Assembly (NCBI GenBank): GCA_021733665.1
Contig: JAHREI010000001.1
Coordinates: 372,001 to 436,000 of the forward strand
Source: Bacillus subtilis
Lineage (GTDB): Bacteria > Pseudomonadota > Alphaproteobacteria > Rhizobiales > Rhizobiaceae
Direction: 5' to 3'
DNA length: 64,000 bases
A program made the translations under genes and the position numbers. The notes beneath the pieces were generated by a model. It ran no database searches. It worked only from the letters and a program-made list of their open reading frames with translations, and was not told the origin of the DNA. Shown here piece after piece: positions 18,101 to 26,081 of this stretch. Numbering within the stretch: the first letter of the stretch is position 1; the number at the start of each line of letters is the position of its first letter.

Positions 18101-20813
18101 AAGTTTCCGTGTCCGTTCGCAGCATCAGGGACAAAAACAGCATATTTTCACGGTGCGCCGTGATCAGATGAGCGAGGCGTCCTATAATACGCTGCTGGCC
18201 GCTGCACGCATTGTGATGCATGCGCAGAACGGTTCTTTGGCCGAACAGCTCAAGCGTATTCAGGAAATTTCGGTTGATCTGGCAAGCCGTAAGGAAACCA
18301 AGCTTGAAAGCACCGATCCGCGTCTGAGCCGTCGTCGCGCTGCGGAAACGGATGATGAGCAGGTCGTCAAGCTTCCGGGTGTTGCGCCACGTCAGTTCAA
18401 AGCAGATAAGCAGGTTTCCGGCGACGGGCTGGAATTCTGGAACAGCTATGGCGGTTTTGATACGGCCGGCAATTATGTTGTGCGTCTCAATGGTGACCGC
18501 ACAACGCCGCATCCGTGGATCAATGTAATTGCCAATGCGGAGTTCGGTTTCCATGTTTCAGCAGAAGGTTCCGCTTTCACATGGAGCGGTAACAGCCGTG
18601 ATTATCAGCTGACCCCGTGGTCGAATGATCCGGTTTCCAATCTGCCGGGTGAGGCCCTCTATATTGCGGATCGAGACAGCGGCAAGGTTTTTGCACCGAC
18701 GGCCAATGTTATCCGTGATGCGGAAGTAACCTATGAAGCGCAACATGGTCAGGGTTTCAGCAAGTTCACGTCTAAACATGGTGATGTTCTTTGTGAACTG
18801 ACAATGGTAGTTGATCCGGACAAACCGGTACGTCTGACACGTCTGCGTCTTGTTAATCGCGGCCAGTCGATGAAACGTTTACGGCTCTATAATTATGCGG
18901 AATGGGTGCTGGGCAATGTCCGTGCCAAAAACGCCGCTTATATTGTGCCACGTTTTGACGAGGAGCTGGGCGCACTCTTTGCTCGCAATCCTTATCATAC
19001 TGACAAAGCAAGTCAGGTGGCTTTCCTGACAGCGAATATTCTGCCGGTATCAGTGACCTCTGATCGTCAGGAGTTTATCGGTGCCACCGGTTCCGTGACA
19101 GAACCTGATTGTGTGATGCAGGGCAAGTCCCTGTCTGGTACAGTCGAGGCTGGACGCGATCCTTGTGCTGCTCTGAGCTATGATCTGGAACTGAGTGCAG
19201 GCCAGACCAAAGACATCCTCTTCATTCTTGGTAATGCCAAAGATGAAGAGACAGCACAGGGATTGATTACCTATAGCCGCGGTCTGGATATGGATGATCT
19301 GCTGGCGCGTACTTCTGAGCAATGGCAGGATTTTACTGCGCCATTGCAGGTGAAAACGCCGGACCGTTCTTTCGATCTGATGGTCAATCGCTGGCTGCCT
19401 TATCAGAGTATGGCTTCGCGTATTCTGGCGCGTGCTGCTTTCTATCAGGCCAGCGGCGCCTATGGTTTCCGCGATCAGTTACAGGATACGCTGTCATTGC
19501 TGATGCTTGATCCGCTTTTGGCGCGCAAGCAATTGCTCAATGTTGCCGGTCGCCAGTTTGCGGAAGGTGATGTGCAGCATTGGTGGCTGCCGGTCACCGG
19601 TGCAGGCGTGCGCACACTGATCTCTGATGATGTGGTGTGGTTGTCCTATGCGGCAACGCTCTATACGCAGGTGACCGGCGATCTGGCGGTGCTTGATGAG
19701 GAGGTTTCCTATCTGCAGGGCCGTGCTTTGGGCGAGGGCGAACATGATGCTTTCTATCAGCCGGAGGTCTCGGACAAAACCGATACGGTCTATGAGCATT
19801 GCGTGAAAGGGCTGGAACTGGCCATGCAACGCACCGGCCAGCACGGTCTACCGCTGATCCTCGGCGGCGACTGGAATGACGGTATGAATCTTGTCGGTGT
19901 TGAAGGCAAAGGCGAGAGCGTCTGGCTCGGCTGGTTCCTGAGCTATACGCTGCAGCAGTTCATCCCGCTGAGTATTTCGCGTGGTGATACGAGCCGTGCG
20001 GAAGCCATGCAGAAACATCTGGATGCTCTGAACAAGGCATTGGAAGAGCATGGCTGGGACGGTGAATGGTATCGTCGCGGTTATTTCGATGACGGCGCAC
20101 CGCTTGGATCGCATCTGAGCGACGAATGTCAGATTGATGCGATTGCCCAAAGCTGGGCTGTGCTGTCCGGCGTGGCTGATCCTCAACGTGCGACCCAAGC
20201 TATGGCTTCACTTGAAAAGCATCTTCTGGATGAAGAGGGCGGTTTGCTGCGCCTGTTCACTCCGCCATTTGACAAGACTGAGCATGAGCCGGGTTATATT
20301 AAAGGCTATCCGCGCGGTGTGCGTGAGAATGGCGGGCAATATACCCATGGTGCCACATGGGCGATTATGGCGCTGACCAAACTCGGTCGTGGTGATGAGG
20401 CTTACAAGCTGTTCTCGTTGATTAATCCGGTGCATCACGGTGAAAATCCTGAGACCTATCGTGTTGAGCCTTATGTGATTGCAGCGGATATTTACTCCGT
20501 TGAGCCGCGTCGCGGTCAGGGCGGCTGGACATGGTATACCGGTTCTGCAGGCTGGTTCTACCGCGTGGCAACAGAAGGTATTCTCGGCTTGAGTAAGCGC
20601 GGCAATGAGCTGTTCCTCCATCCGGTATTACCGTCTGACTGGGATAGTTTTGAACTGGATTACCGTCATGGTGAAGCACTGTATAAAATCACTGTGCGCA
20701 ATAAAGCCGGTCGGGACAGTTTGAAAGTGGATGGCAAAGCAGTCAAAAAACGCGATGCTGGTATTGCTCTGGCAACGCAGGGACAGCACGAAATTGTGCT
20801 TGAGCTGAAATAA
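12192..20813 (+). CDS. cgs: Cyclic beta-1,2-glucan synthase (NdvB/ChvB/Cgs)
   Basis: Giant inner-membrane enzyme that builds and cyclises periplasmic beta-1,2-glucan from UDP-glucose, important for osmoadaptation and host interaction in Brucella and rhizobia. The 2873-aa length matches the family. Order of domains: N-terminal region; membrane helices about 424-480; GT84 glycosyltransferase with DSDTR near residue 645 and HHRWARGDW (QxxRW-type) near 792; membrane helices about 830-875 and 956-995; glycoamylase-like domain about 1309-1520 (KNYYAHHHGMSI); then beta-sandwich and GH94 phosphorylase-like domain, with GGDWNDGMN near 2558 that should set chain length. Frame is intact throughout. It is monocistronic with its own terminator. 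Confidence 0.97.
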   Translation: MPALSFSLSSLFSRPAADRLLPVLPLPIRGHYKTPEELQLLAAALARNEAVRLPDYEVFDFNKRLAENAGLILHAYRSSDAASRNGETITPAAQWLLDNYYVVDKSMQQARRDLPDKFLRQLPLAANIHPDGAAPKNAAKEETSQSLPRVFALAWLYVAHSDSNFSLKSLKALVDGFQSVEPLRIGELWALPSVIRFMLVENARRLALRVERARAMRNFANRVADKIVVTSSPEELQSILTEYSEPARDGTFATHLLYRLRSSSTATGPAIEWLEAQLEASGHDVEEVIVEEHARQSTGGMTMGNIIRSLKTIDDVDWTSWVETVSIMDAILRENSDFEDLDFASRNSYRVTIEKIARNSLMTEIEVTNTALKLAREKSVREHKITEREQSGAIAYYLSGNARTELEQVCGYKPPLSTRLLRWYRGLGLLGIAVPVWTMTIGLLALIYICMGRIGFDESEQLLFTILALFPAYEASLGLFNSLVPWFVQPNRLVGYEYRDGLPADARTLVAVPTLINSRDSVDEHIRNLEVHYLTNPRGEVYFAIVSDWTDSDVEVTPADMEVLDYAREEVARLNAHYAGEGAARFFFLHRRRLYNPSQGSWMGWERKRGKLHELNLLLRGDHDTSFFPTDVPLPRDIRYVMTLDSDTRLTPQSVTNLVGKLSHPLNHPVFDEKTGRITSGYGILQPRVTPSLTTGDDASFLQRVFSANRGIDPYVFAVSDVYQDLLGEGTFTGKGLYDVDAFERVMQGKIEENTVLSHDLLEGGYARCALASDVEVVEDYPTGYNVDVSRHHRWARGDWQLLPFLFSTGKGVSNVTRWKMADNLRRSLNPIMWVIASFAGWCLLPLGVATIWQLFLILAMFVPMIFGIVTNLIPVNMDYSLKGHAQSVLTDVTLAFADMALRLSFIAHSATLMGDAIVRTFYRLFVSRRYLLAWRAAAQMKSSDTLDFYVRLMWPSLLIGALAFLAPVLFGSKAVLIAVPFAVIWIASPWIAWAVSRSAKPQDTLEVRSSDKGDLRRYARRTWRYFEAFTNEEGNHLPPDNYQEDPVGIVALRTSPTNIGVYFLSIISARDFGWISFNDTLTRIGLTLDTMEKMEKFRGHLYNWYETDTLKPLQPLYVSAVDSGNLAGHLVTLSSALEEWAQAPSVYLQGDFEGILDVNDILEEAIAAIPDDRRILRPLRRRLEERIANFRRAVRSFREEPETASFRTINISLFAKDIEKLALELDGELETTQSQEALEWARTLVETCKAHTDDAIGEHNAEELRLQLQSLASRARQLAFDMEFGFLERKERRLLSIGFRVQENELDESCYDLLASEARLASLFAIAKGDVPVEHWFKLGRLLVPVGWKGALLSWSGSMFEYLMPPLVMNEPLGSLLDQTNKLVVQRQIEYATSRGLPWGISEAAYNARDPQMNYQYSNFGVPKLGLQRGLSRNAVIAPYASLLASQYRPADAVSNLKVLQKLGALGRYGFHDSVDFTPSRVREGEKCAVVKNYYAHHHGMSIIAVNNVIFDGRMRSRFHSDPVIEAAELLLQEKAPREIPMVYAKTENPMRVDSGAFDEAPMRIIEEPLKAPRSVHLMSNSQYSLMLTAAGNGYSRWHDLAITRFQPDASEGMQGSFLFLRDIESGRWWSATGEPSRHLETETKTVFTEDKAEFYKTSGDIKTVVETIVTTDADGEGRRIDIINTSSRDRVIEVTSYAELVLNNPDTDDAHPAFAKMFVETEIAPDGTTIYAKRRKRAPSDTEVHVAHFVTDLSGAVRETEAETDRRVFIGRGRTLRNPAAFDPEMKFTGSQGTVLDPVASLRTRVRVPAHKKVSLVFWTLAGGSRSYLEEKAAVLRYPEAFAREYTLSWTRSQVRLHHVGIKPAEATDYQKTAAYLIYPDRALRQPSEVIAAGLGAQSDLWPLSISGDDPIFVLRIDNEADLEVLRGVLKAQEYWREKGLTVDVVVVNERAFSYAQDTQRAVEWLTESFRVRSQHQGQKQHIFTVRRDQMSEASYNTLLAAARIVMHAQNGSLAEQLKRIQEISVDLASRKETKLESTDPRLSRRRAAETDDEQVVKLPGVAPRQFKADKQVSGDGLEFWNSYGGFDTAGNYVVRLNGDRTTPHPWINVIANAEFGFHVSAEGSAFTWSGNSRDYQLTPWSNDPVSNLPGEALYIADRDSGKVFAPTANVIRDAEVTYEAQHGQGFSKFTSKHGDVLCELTMVVDPDKPVRLTRLRLVNRGQSMKRLRLYNYAEWVLGNVRAKNAAYIVPRFDEELGALFARNPYHTDKASQVAFLTANILPVSVTSDRQEFIGATGSVTEPDCVMQGKSLSGTVEAGRDPCAALSYDLELSAGQTKDILFILGNAKDEETAQGLITYSRGLDMDDLLARTSEQWQDFTAPLQVKTPDRSFDLMVNRWLPYQSMASRILARAAFYQASGAYGFRDQLQDTLSLLMLDPLLARKQLLNVAGRQFAEGDVQHWWLPVTGAGVRTLISDDVVWLSYAATLYTQVTGDLAVLDEEVSYLQGRALGEGEHDAFYQPEVSDKTDTVYEHCVKGLELAMQRTGQHGLPLILGGDWNDGMNLVGVEGKGESVWLGWFLSYTLQQFIPLSISRGDTSRAEAMQKHLDALNKALEEHGWDGEWYRRGYFDDGAPLGSHLSDECQIDAIAQSWAVLSGVADPQRATQAMASLEKHLLDEEGGLLRLFTPPFDKTEHEPGYIKGYPRGVRENGGQYTHGATWAIMALTKLGRGDEAYKLFSLINPVHHGENPETYRVEPYVIAADIYSVEPRRGQGGWTWYTGSAGWFYRVATEGILGLSKRGNELFLHPVLPSDWDSFELDYRHGEALYKITVRNKAGRDSLKVDGKAVKKRDAGIALATQGQHEIVLELK

Positions 20814-20833
20814 GTCAGATCAGACAGAACTTT

Positions 20834-20872
20834 AAATAAAGGGCGGTGAGCAATCATCGCCCTTTATTTTTG
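20834..20872 (+). terminator. Rho-independent terminator of the cyclic glucan synthase gene
   Basis: AAATAAAGGGCG (20834-20845) pairs with CGCCCTTTATTT (20858-20869), followed by further T residues. Confidence 0.88.
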
Positions 20873-20954
20873 CTGAATTCTGCTTATGGTCAGCAAATCA
20901 AATAATGCTCAGGCTGAGTTTAATCTTGACCGAGCTCGTATAAGGACATCTGGC

Positions 20955-22259
20955 ATGACCAGAACAGATATTGCGCAGCGTGTTTATAACCATACGTGGA
21001 AGCTGGATCCGATTGTCCGCAGTCTGCTGGATACGGATTTCTATAAGCTGCTGATGCTGCAAATGATCTGGGGGCTTTATCCGCAGGTGAATGCTACCTT
21101 CTCGCTGATTAACCGCTCTAAAACTGTGCGGCTGGCGGATGAGATTGATGAAGGCGAATTACGTGCACAGCTTGATCATGCCCGCTCCCTGCGTATGACC
21201 AAAAAAGAAATGATCTGGCTGGCCGGTAATAATTTCTATGGCCGCAAACAGATTTTTACGCCGGAATTTCTGCAATGGCTCAGCACATTCCAGCTGCCGG
21301 AATATGAGCTGACACGGCGCGACGGACAATATGAGCTGCATTTCCACGGGTCGTGGACGCATACGACAATGTGGGAAATTCCCGCGCTGGCAATTATCAA
21401 TGAGTTACGCTCCCGCGCGGCCATGAAATCGCTCGGCCCTTTCGCGCTGGATGTGCTTTATGCCCGTGCCAAAGCCAAAATGTGGGGCAAGGTTGACCGT
21501 CTGCGCCAATTGCCGGATTTGAAAATCTCTGATTTCGGCACCCGCCGTCGTCATTCGTTTCTCTGGCAGCGCTGGTGTGTGGAAGCGCTGAAAGAAGGCA
21601 TCGGCGATGCTTTCACCGGCACCAGCAATGTGCTTCTGGCGATGGATACGGATCTGGAAGCGCTCGGCACCAATGCCCATGAATTGCCGATGGTGCTGGC
21701 GGCTATGGCCGATACGGATGAAGAACTGCGCTCAGCACCTTACCGCGTGTTGCAGGACTGGAACCGTTATTATGGCGGCAATCTTTTGATCGTGCTACCT
21801 GATGCTTTCGGCACAACAGCATTCCTGCGCGATGCGCCGGACTGGGTTGCAGACTGGACAGGTTTCCGCCCTGATAGCTCACCGCCGATTGAGGGCGGGG
21901 AACGGATTATCGAGTGGTGGAAATCCAAGGGCAAAGACCCGCGTGAGAAATTACTGATTTTCTCCGATGCGCTGGATGTCGATACAATTGAGGAGACTTA
22001 CCGCCATTTTGAAGGTCGTGTGCGGATGAGTTTCGGTTGGGGTACCAATCTTACCAATGACTTCACGGGTTGTGCGCCGCAGCATGTATCTGGTCTGGGG
22101 GCGATTTCTCTGGTCTGTAAGGTGATTGATGCCAATGGCCGTCCGGCGGTGAAATTGTCGGACAATCCGTCAAAAGCCACCGGCGATCCTGAAGCGGTCA
22201 AACACTATATCAAGTTTTTCGGTGGTGAAGATCGTGTCGCCAAAGAAGTGCGGGTTTAA
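20955..22259 (+). CDS. pncB: Nicotinate phosphoribosyltransferase
   Basis: NAD salvage enzyme converting nicotinate, PRPP and ATP to nicotinate mononucleotide. The start at 20955 ([19 protein letters not shown]) gives 434 aa, the size I know for Brucella PncB, and has AAGGA about 10 bases upstream; an in-frame ATG at 20886 would add 23 residues with no support. Signature regions are [14 protein letters not shown] at the N-terminus and [10 protein letters not shown] with [13 protein letters not shown] near the C-terminus (phosphate and PRPP site). It shares a bidirectional terminator with the convergent kinase gene. Confidence 0.95.
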   Translation: MTRTDIAQRVYNHTWKLDPIVRSLLDTDFYKLLMLQMIWGLYPQVNATFSLINRSKTVRLADEIDEGELRAQLDHARSLRMTKKEMIWLAGNNFYGRKQIFTPEFLQWLSTFQLPEYELTRRDGQYELHFHGSWTHTTMWEIPALAIINELRSRAAMKSLGPFALDVLYARAKAKMWGKVDRLRQLPDLKISDFGTRRRHSFLWQRWCVEALKEGIGDAFTGTSNVLLAMDTDLEALGTNAHELPMVLAAMADTDEELRSAPYRVLQDWNRYYGGNLLIVLPDAFGTTAFLRDAPDWVADWTGFRPDSSPPIEGGERIIEWWKSKGKDPREKLLIFSDALDVDTIEETYRHFEGRVRMSFGWGTNLTNDFTGCAPQHVSGLGAISLVCKVIDANGRPAVKLSDNPSKATGDPEAVKHYIKFFGGEDRVAKEVRV

Positions 22260-22265
22260 AATACA

Positions 22266-22296
22266 AAAGGCGGCTTTTTAAGAAAGCCGCCTTTTT
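22266..22296. terminator. Bidirectional terminator between pncB and the fructokinase gene
   Basis: AAAGGCGGCTTT (22266-22277) / AAAGCCGCCTTT (22283-22294), short loop, T-rich on both sides. Confidence 0.92.
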
Positions 22297-22300
22297 CATA

Positions 22301-23227
22301 TCAAGTGATTTCATAATCCCATGGGGGATTGGCACCGGCACGCGATACGGTAATCGCTGCGGCTTTGATGCCAAACGCGATGGCTTCGGTCAGCTGCTCT
22401 TGCGATATGGCCGCAAGGGATTGCTTATTCAGCAGGCCTTGTTTTTCAAGGCTCACCAGCACACCGGCATTGACCGTATCACCGGCACCGACCGTATCGG
22501 CCACAGTGACTTTCTCACCCTGAATGCTCACCTTGCCGCAGGCAGCATAGGCATCAGCCCCTTCTGCACCTTTGGTAATGATAATGATTTTGTTGCCGTT
22601 GGTTTCCAGCCAGCTGCGGGCAATGGCATCCTGATCTGAACCTTCATCAAACCAGAGCAGATCTTCATCAGACACTTTGACAATATCTGCCAGCGCGATC
22701 ATGCGTTTGATCCGCGCCAGATGGGCGGCTTTGTCAGGAATGAAACTCGGCCGGATATTCGGGTCGAGCATTGTCACTCGGTTTGGCGCTTCCCGCCGCA
22801 TCAGGGCTTCATAAGTACTGCCGCAAGGTTCCGGAATGAGGCTGATACCGCCAAACATCAGGGCGCGGACATCATCACTCAGTTCCGGCAGTTGGGTGTT
22901 CTTGAGCAGACGACCAGCCGTGTTTTCATCGTAGAAATTATAGCTCGCCTGACCATTCTTCAGCCGCACAAAGGCAAGCGTTGTCGGTTGGTCCGAGATT
23001 GCACAAAATCGCGTATCAACACGGGATTCTTCCAGTGTATCACGCAATATTTGTCCGAGAAAATCAGACGACAGGCCGGAGAAGAAACCAGCCTTGGCGC
23101 CTAATCTGCCAATGGCAATGGCGGTGTTGAAGACTGAACCACCGGCATGAGGCACGAAGCCTGTTTCGCCGCCGCGTGTTTCACGCGGCAGCATATCAAT
23201 CAGTGCTTCTCCGCAGCAGAGGATCAT
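22301..23227 (-). CDS. PfkB-family carbohydrate kinase, probable fructokinase
   Basis: Sugar kinase of the ribokinase/PfkB superfamily, 308 aa from the ATG at 23227, which has AAGGA 7 bases upstream; a start at 23257 would extend it into the preceding gene. The N-terminal signature GGSVFNTAIAIGRLGAKAGFFS and the C-terminal anion-hole motif DTVGAGDTVNAG with the catalytic Asp are present. The opening MILCCGEALIDMLP is typical of bacterial fructokinases. It sits 10 bases after an SDR gene in an operon, suggesting a shared sugar or polyol pathway (oxidation by the SDR, phosphorylation here), which is inference. Confidence 0.86.
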   Translation of the reverse strand: MILCCGEALIDMLPRETRGGETGFVPHAGGSVFNTAIAIGRLGAKAGFFSGLSSDFLGQILRDTLEESRVDTRFCAISDQPTTLAFVRLKNGQASYNFYDENTAGRLLKNTQLPELSDDVRALMFGGISLIPEPCGSTYEALMRREAPNRVTMLDPNIRPSFIPDKAAHLARIKRMIALADIVKVSDEDLLWFDEGSDQDAIARSWLETNGNKIIIITKGAEGADAYAACGKVSIQGEKVTVADTVGAGDTVNAGVLVSLEKQGLLNKQSLAAISQEQLTEAIAFGIKAAAITVSRAGANPPWDYEIT

Positions 23228-23237
23228 GCCGGTTTCC

Positions 23238-23984
23238 TTAAACGTGCTGGCCGCCATTAATGTGGATTTCGGAGCCGGTCACATAAGACGAGGCATCCGT
23301 GCACAGATAATAGATGGTTTCTGCGACTTCCGAGGTTTGGCCAAGACGGCGCATTGGCAGTTGTTCTACCAGTTTTTCTGTGCCTGGTGACAGGATCGAT
23401 GTTTCAATCTCACCCGGTGCAATTGCATTCACGCGGATACCATGTGGGCCGAAGTCAGAGGCCATTTCACGGGTCAGGCCAGCAAGCGCTGCTTTGGATG
23501 TGGCATAGGCTGTGCCTGCAAACGGATGCACGCGACTACCGGCAATCGATGTCACATTGACCACGGAGCCTTGCGCTGCTTCCAGCTCTTTGAACAAGCC
23601 GCGCGCCAGCATAATCGGGGCAAAGAAGTTCACCTGAAATACATCGCGCCATGTTGCCATCTGGGTTTCAATGGAGTTGAGACGCCGGCCACCGGCGCCC
23701 TTTGGTGAAATACCGGCATTATTGACCAGTGCATTGAGCTGACCGCCATTATCTTCCAAACGACGGCGGATTTCCGCGATGGCACGGCCGATATCTTCCG
23801 GATCAGCCAGATCAACCTTGATATGATCTTCAGGGCCTGCAGGCCAAGGGCAGTTCTCGGAGAAGTCCTGACGTGAGCAGGTAATGACACGCCAGCCCGC
23901 GCGCGAAAAACGCTTCACAGTCGCATGGCCGATGCCGCGGCTTGCGCCGGTCAGTACGATGGTTTTTTTAGGCGTATCAGTCAT
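23238..23984 (-). CDS. Short-chain dehydrogenase/reductase
   Basis: NAD(P)-dependent oxidoreductase of the classical SDR family, 248 aa. The cofactor motif TGASRGIG lies at the N-terminus, NNAG in the middle, and the catalytic Ser in NVTSIAG with Tyr and Lys in YATSK; the C-terminus ends with SEIHINGG. The ATG follows AAAGG. It is the first gene of a two-gene operon with the PfkB-family kinase, divergent from glpK across 138 bases. Substrate not determinable; a sugar alcohol is plausible from the partner. Confidence 0.88.
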   Translation of the reverse strand: MTDTPKKTIVLTGASRGIGHATVKRFSRAGWRVITCSRQDFSENCPWPAGPEDHIKVDLADPEDIGRAIAEIRRRLEDNGGQLNALVNNAGISPKGAGGRRLNSIETQMATWRDVFQVNFFAPIMLARGLFKELEAAQGSVVNVTSIAGSRVHPFAGTAYATSKAALAGLTREMASDFGPHGIRVNAIAPGEIETSILSPGTEKLVEQLPMRRLGQTSEVAETIYYLCTDASSYVTGSEIHINGGQHV

Positions 23985-24061
23985 TTTAATCGGGCCTTTG
24001 TCACTAATTTTAAGTGGACACTATCACTATAGATTTTACAATTTGCAAGGCGTGTTTAAAT

Positions 24062-24087
24062 TTGGCACTGAAACATTTAGCGTATAA
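24062..24087 (+). promoter_or_regulatory. Possible promoter of glpK
   Basis: TATAAT at 24083-24088 with TTGGCA 15 bases upstream, about 35 bp before the glpK start. The spacing is short of the usual 17, so this is tentative. Confidence 0.35.
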
Positions 24088-24122
24088 TTTCAAAAATATG
24101 TTTTTAAGAACTGGAGATATTT

Positions 24123-25616
24123 ATGTCGAAACTGATTTTGGCAATTGATCAGGGTACAACATCCAGCAGAGCCATCTGTTTCGATCAAAATCATAAGATC
24201 ACCGGCTTCGGACAACAGGAATTTACGCAGCATTATCCTAAGTCTGGCTGGGTCGAACATGACCCGGAAGAAATCTGGCAAAGCGTTGTTAAAACCTGCA
24301 AGCAGGCTGTTGAAAATGCCAAGGTGACTATGGCTGATGTTGCAGCCATCGGGATTACCAATCAGCGCGAAACTGTGGTGGTCTGGGATAAGGCAACCGG
24401 CAAACCGCTTTATAATGCGATTGTCTGGCAGGATCGCCGCACGCAAAAAGAATGTCTGAAACTTAAGAAAAAAGGTCTGGAGCCGCGTATTCGCCGTAAG
24501 ACCGGACTCTTGCTCGATCCGTATTTCTCTGCGACCAAACTGGCATGGATTTTAAACAAGGTTTCCGGTGCGCGCAAAAAGGCGGAAAAAGGTGAATTGC
24601 TGTTTGGCACGATCGACAGCTTTTTGATCTGGCGGCTGACCGGCGGACAGGTTCATGCGACCGATGCCACCAATGCTTCCCGCACGCTGCTGTTCAATAT
24701 TGCGGATAATGACTGGGATGCTGAACTTCTGAAACTGTTCAATATTCCCTGTGCGATGTTGCCGGAAGTGAAAGATTGCGCCGATGATTTTGGTGTGACA
24801 GAAGCGGGTATTTTCGGTGCGGAAATTCCTATTCTCGGCGTGGCGGGTGACCAGCACGCAGCGATGATCGGGCAGGCCTGTTTTGAAAAAGGTATGCTGA
24901 AAGCCACATTCGGCACCGGTTGTTTTGCGCTGCTCAATACGGGCAAGGATAAAGTCTTATCGCGTAATCGTCTGCTGACAACCATTGCCTATCGTCTGAA
25001 CGGTGAAGTAACTTATGCGCTGGAAGGCTCGATTTTTGTCGCCGGTGCTGCGGTGCAATGGCTGCGTGACGGATTGAAAATTATCAAAACAGCAGCGGAA
25101 ACCGGTGAACTGGCGCTCAAAGCTGATGAGACACAGGATGTTTATCTGGTGCCGGCTTTTGTCGGCTTGGGCGCGCCGCATTGGGATGCGGAAGCACGTG
25201 GCGCGATCTACGGTTTGACGCGCAATTCAGGTCCTGCGGAAATCTCCAAGGCTGCATTGGAATCCGTTGCTTATCAGGCACATGATTTGCTTGAAGCAAT
25301 GCATAAAGACTGGAAAGCCAATACGGATCATATTGTTTTACGTGTTGATGGCGGCATGGTTGCCTCCGACTGGACGATGCAGAACCTCTCGGACATTCTC
25401 AACGCACCGGTGGATCGTCCGGTTATTCTGGAAACCACGGCGCTTGGTGCCGCTTGGCTCGCGGGTATGAAGGCCGGACTCTGGGGCAATATGCAGGATT
25501 TTGCCAAGGACTGGCAGCAGCAACAGCGTTTTGAACCGGTCATGGAACCGGCATTACGCAAGCGTAAAATCAATGGCTGGCACAAATCCGTGCGTAGCAC
25601 ATTAAGAGCCAAATAA
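24123..25616 (+). CDS. glpK: Glycerol kinase
   Basis: Phosphorylates glycerol with ATP to sn-glycerol 3-phosphate. The 497-aa length is standard. The N-terminal ATP phosphate-binding motif DQGTTSSRA is followed by [13 protein letters not shown] and NAIVWQDRR; the second half has [13 protein letters not shown] and the FGGY signature region [22 protein letters not shown] broken here as usual. The ATG follows GGAGA. No glpF, glpD or transporter gene lies beside it. The stop codon directly abuts the ATG of the acetyltransferase gene. Confidence 0.97.
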   Translation: MSKLILAIDQGTTSSRAICFDQNHKITGFGQQEFTQHYPKSGWVEHDPEEIWQSVVKTCKQAVENAKVTMADVAAIGITNQRETVVVWDKATGKPLYNAIVWQDRRTQKECLKLKKKGLEPRIRRKTGLLLDPYFSATKLAWILNKVSGARKKAEKGELLFGTIDSFLIWRLTGGQVHATDATNASRTLLFNIADNDWDAELLKLFNIPCAMLPEVKDCADDFGVTEAGIFGAEIPILGVAGDQHAAMIGQACFEKGMLKATFGTGCFALLNTGKDKVLSRNRLLTTIAYRLNGEVTYALEGSIFVAGAAVQWLRDGLKIIKTAAETGELALKADETQDVYLVPAFVGLGAPHWDAEARGAIYGLTRNSGPAEISKAALESVAYQAHDLLEAMHKDWKANTDHIVLRVDGGMVASDWTMQNLSDILNAPVDRPVILETTALGAAWLAGMKAGLWGNMQDFAKDWQQQQRFEPVMEPALRKRKINGWHKSVRSTLRAK

Positions 25617-26081
25617 ATGGAAATACGCGCTGCGAGACAGGATGATGCCGCTGAAATTTGTCTTGTTTTGCGGTGCTCTATCACGGAACTCTGTGTGGCT
25701 GATCACAACAATGATCCGCAGATTTTAGATCCGTGGCTCGCCAATAAAACGCCTGAAAATCTGCAGGCGTGGATTGCACGCGCTGGCCAGACCTATCGGG
25801 TCGCAGTGATTGACGATCAAATTGCCGGTGTTGGCGCAGTCTCGGCAACAGAGGGCGCTTTGCTCAATTATGTCTCACCGAACTTCCAGTATTGCGGTGT
25901 AAGCAAGGCTTTGATGGCTGCGCTGGAAGATTGGCTGAAAGAACAGGGACAAGTCGTGTGTCACCTGACCAGTACAGCGACCGCCAGACAGTTTTACAAG
26001 ACACTTGGTTATTTGCCGGACGGAGAGCCGGTCATGAGAAGGTCGGGCATGTTGACCTTCCCGATGAAAAAGCTGTTATAA
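25617..26081 (+). CDS. GNAT-family N-acetyltransferase
   Basis: A 154-aa acetyltransferase whose ATG is the base after the glpK stop codon, so it is probably translated by coupling. The GNAT core is visible as RVAVIDDQIAGVGAVSA (strands 2-4), the acetyl-CoA loop region FQYCGVSKALMAALEDW, where the usual Q/RxxGxG/A is only partly kept, and TARQFYKTLGYLPDG near the C-terminus. The acceptor substrate is unknown. Its end meets the end of the convergent PBP gene with no gap and no terminator. Confidence 0.82.
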   Translation: MEIRAARQDDAAEICLVLRCSITELCVADHNNDPQILDPWLANKTPENLQAWIARAGQTYRVAVIDDQIAGVGAVSATEGALLNYVSPNFQYCGVSKALMAALEDWLKEQGQVVCHLTSTATARQFYKTLGYLPDGEPVMRRSGMLTFPMKKLL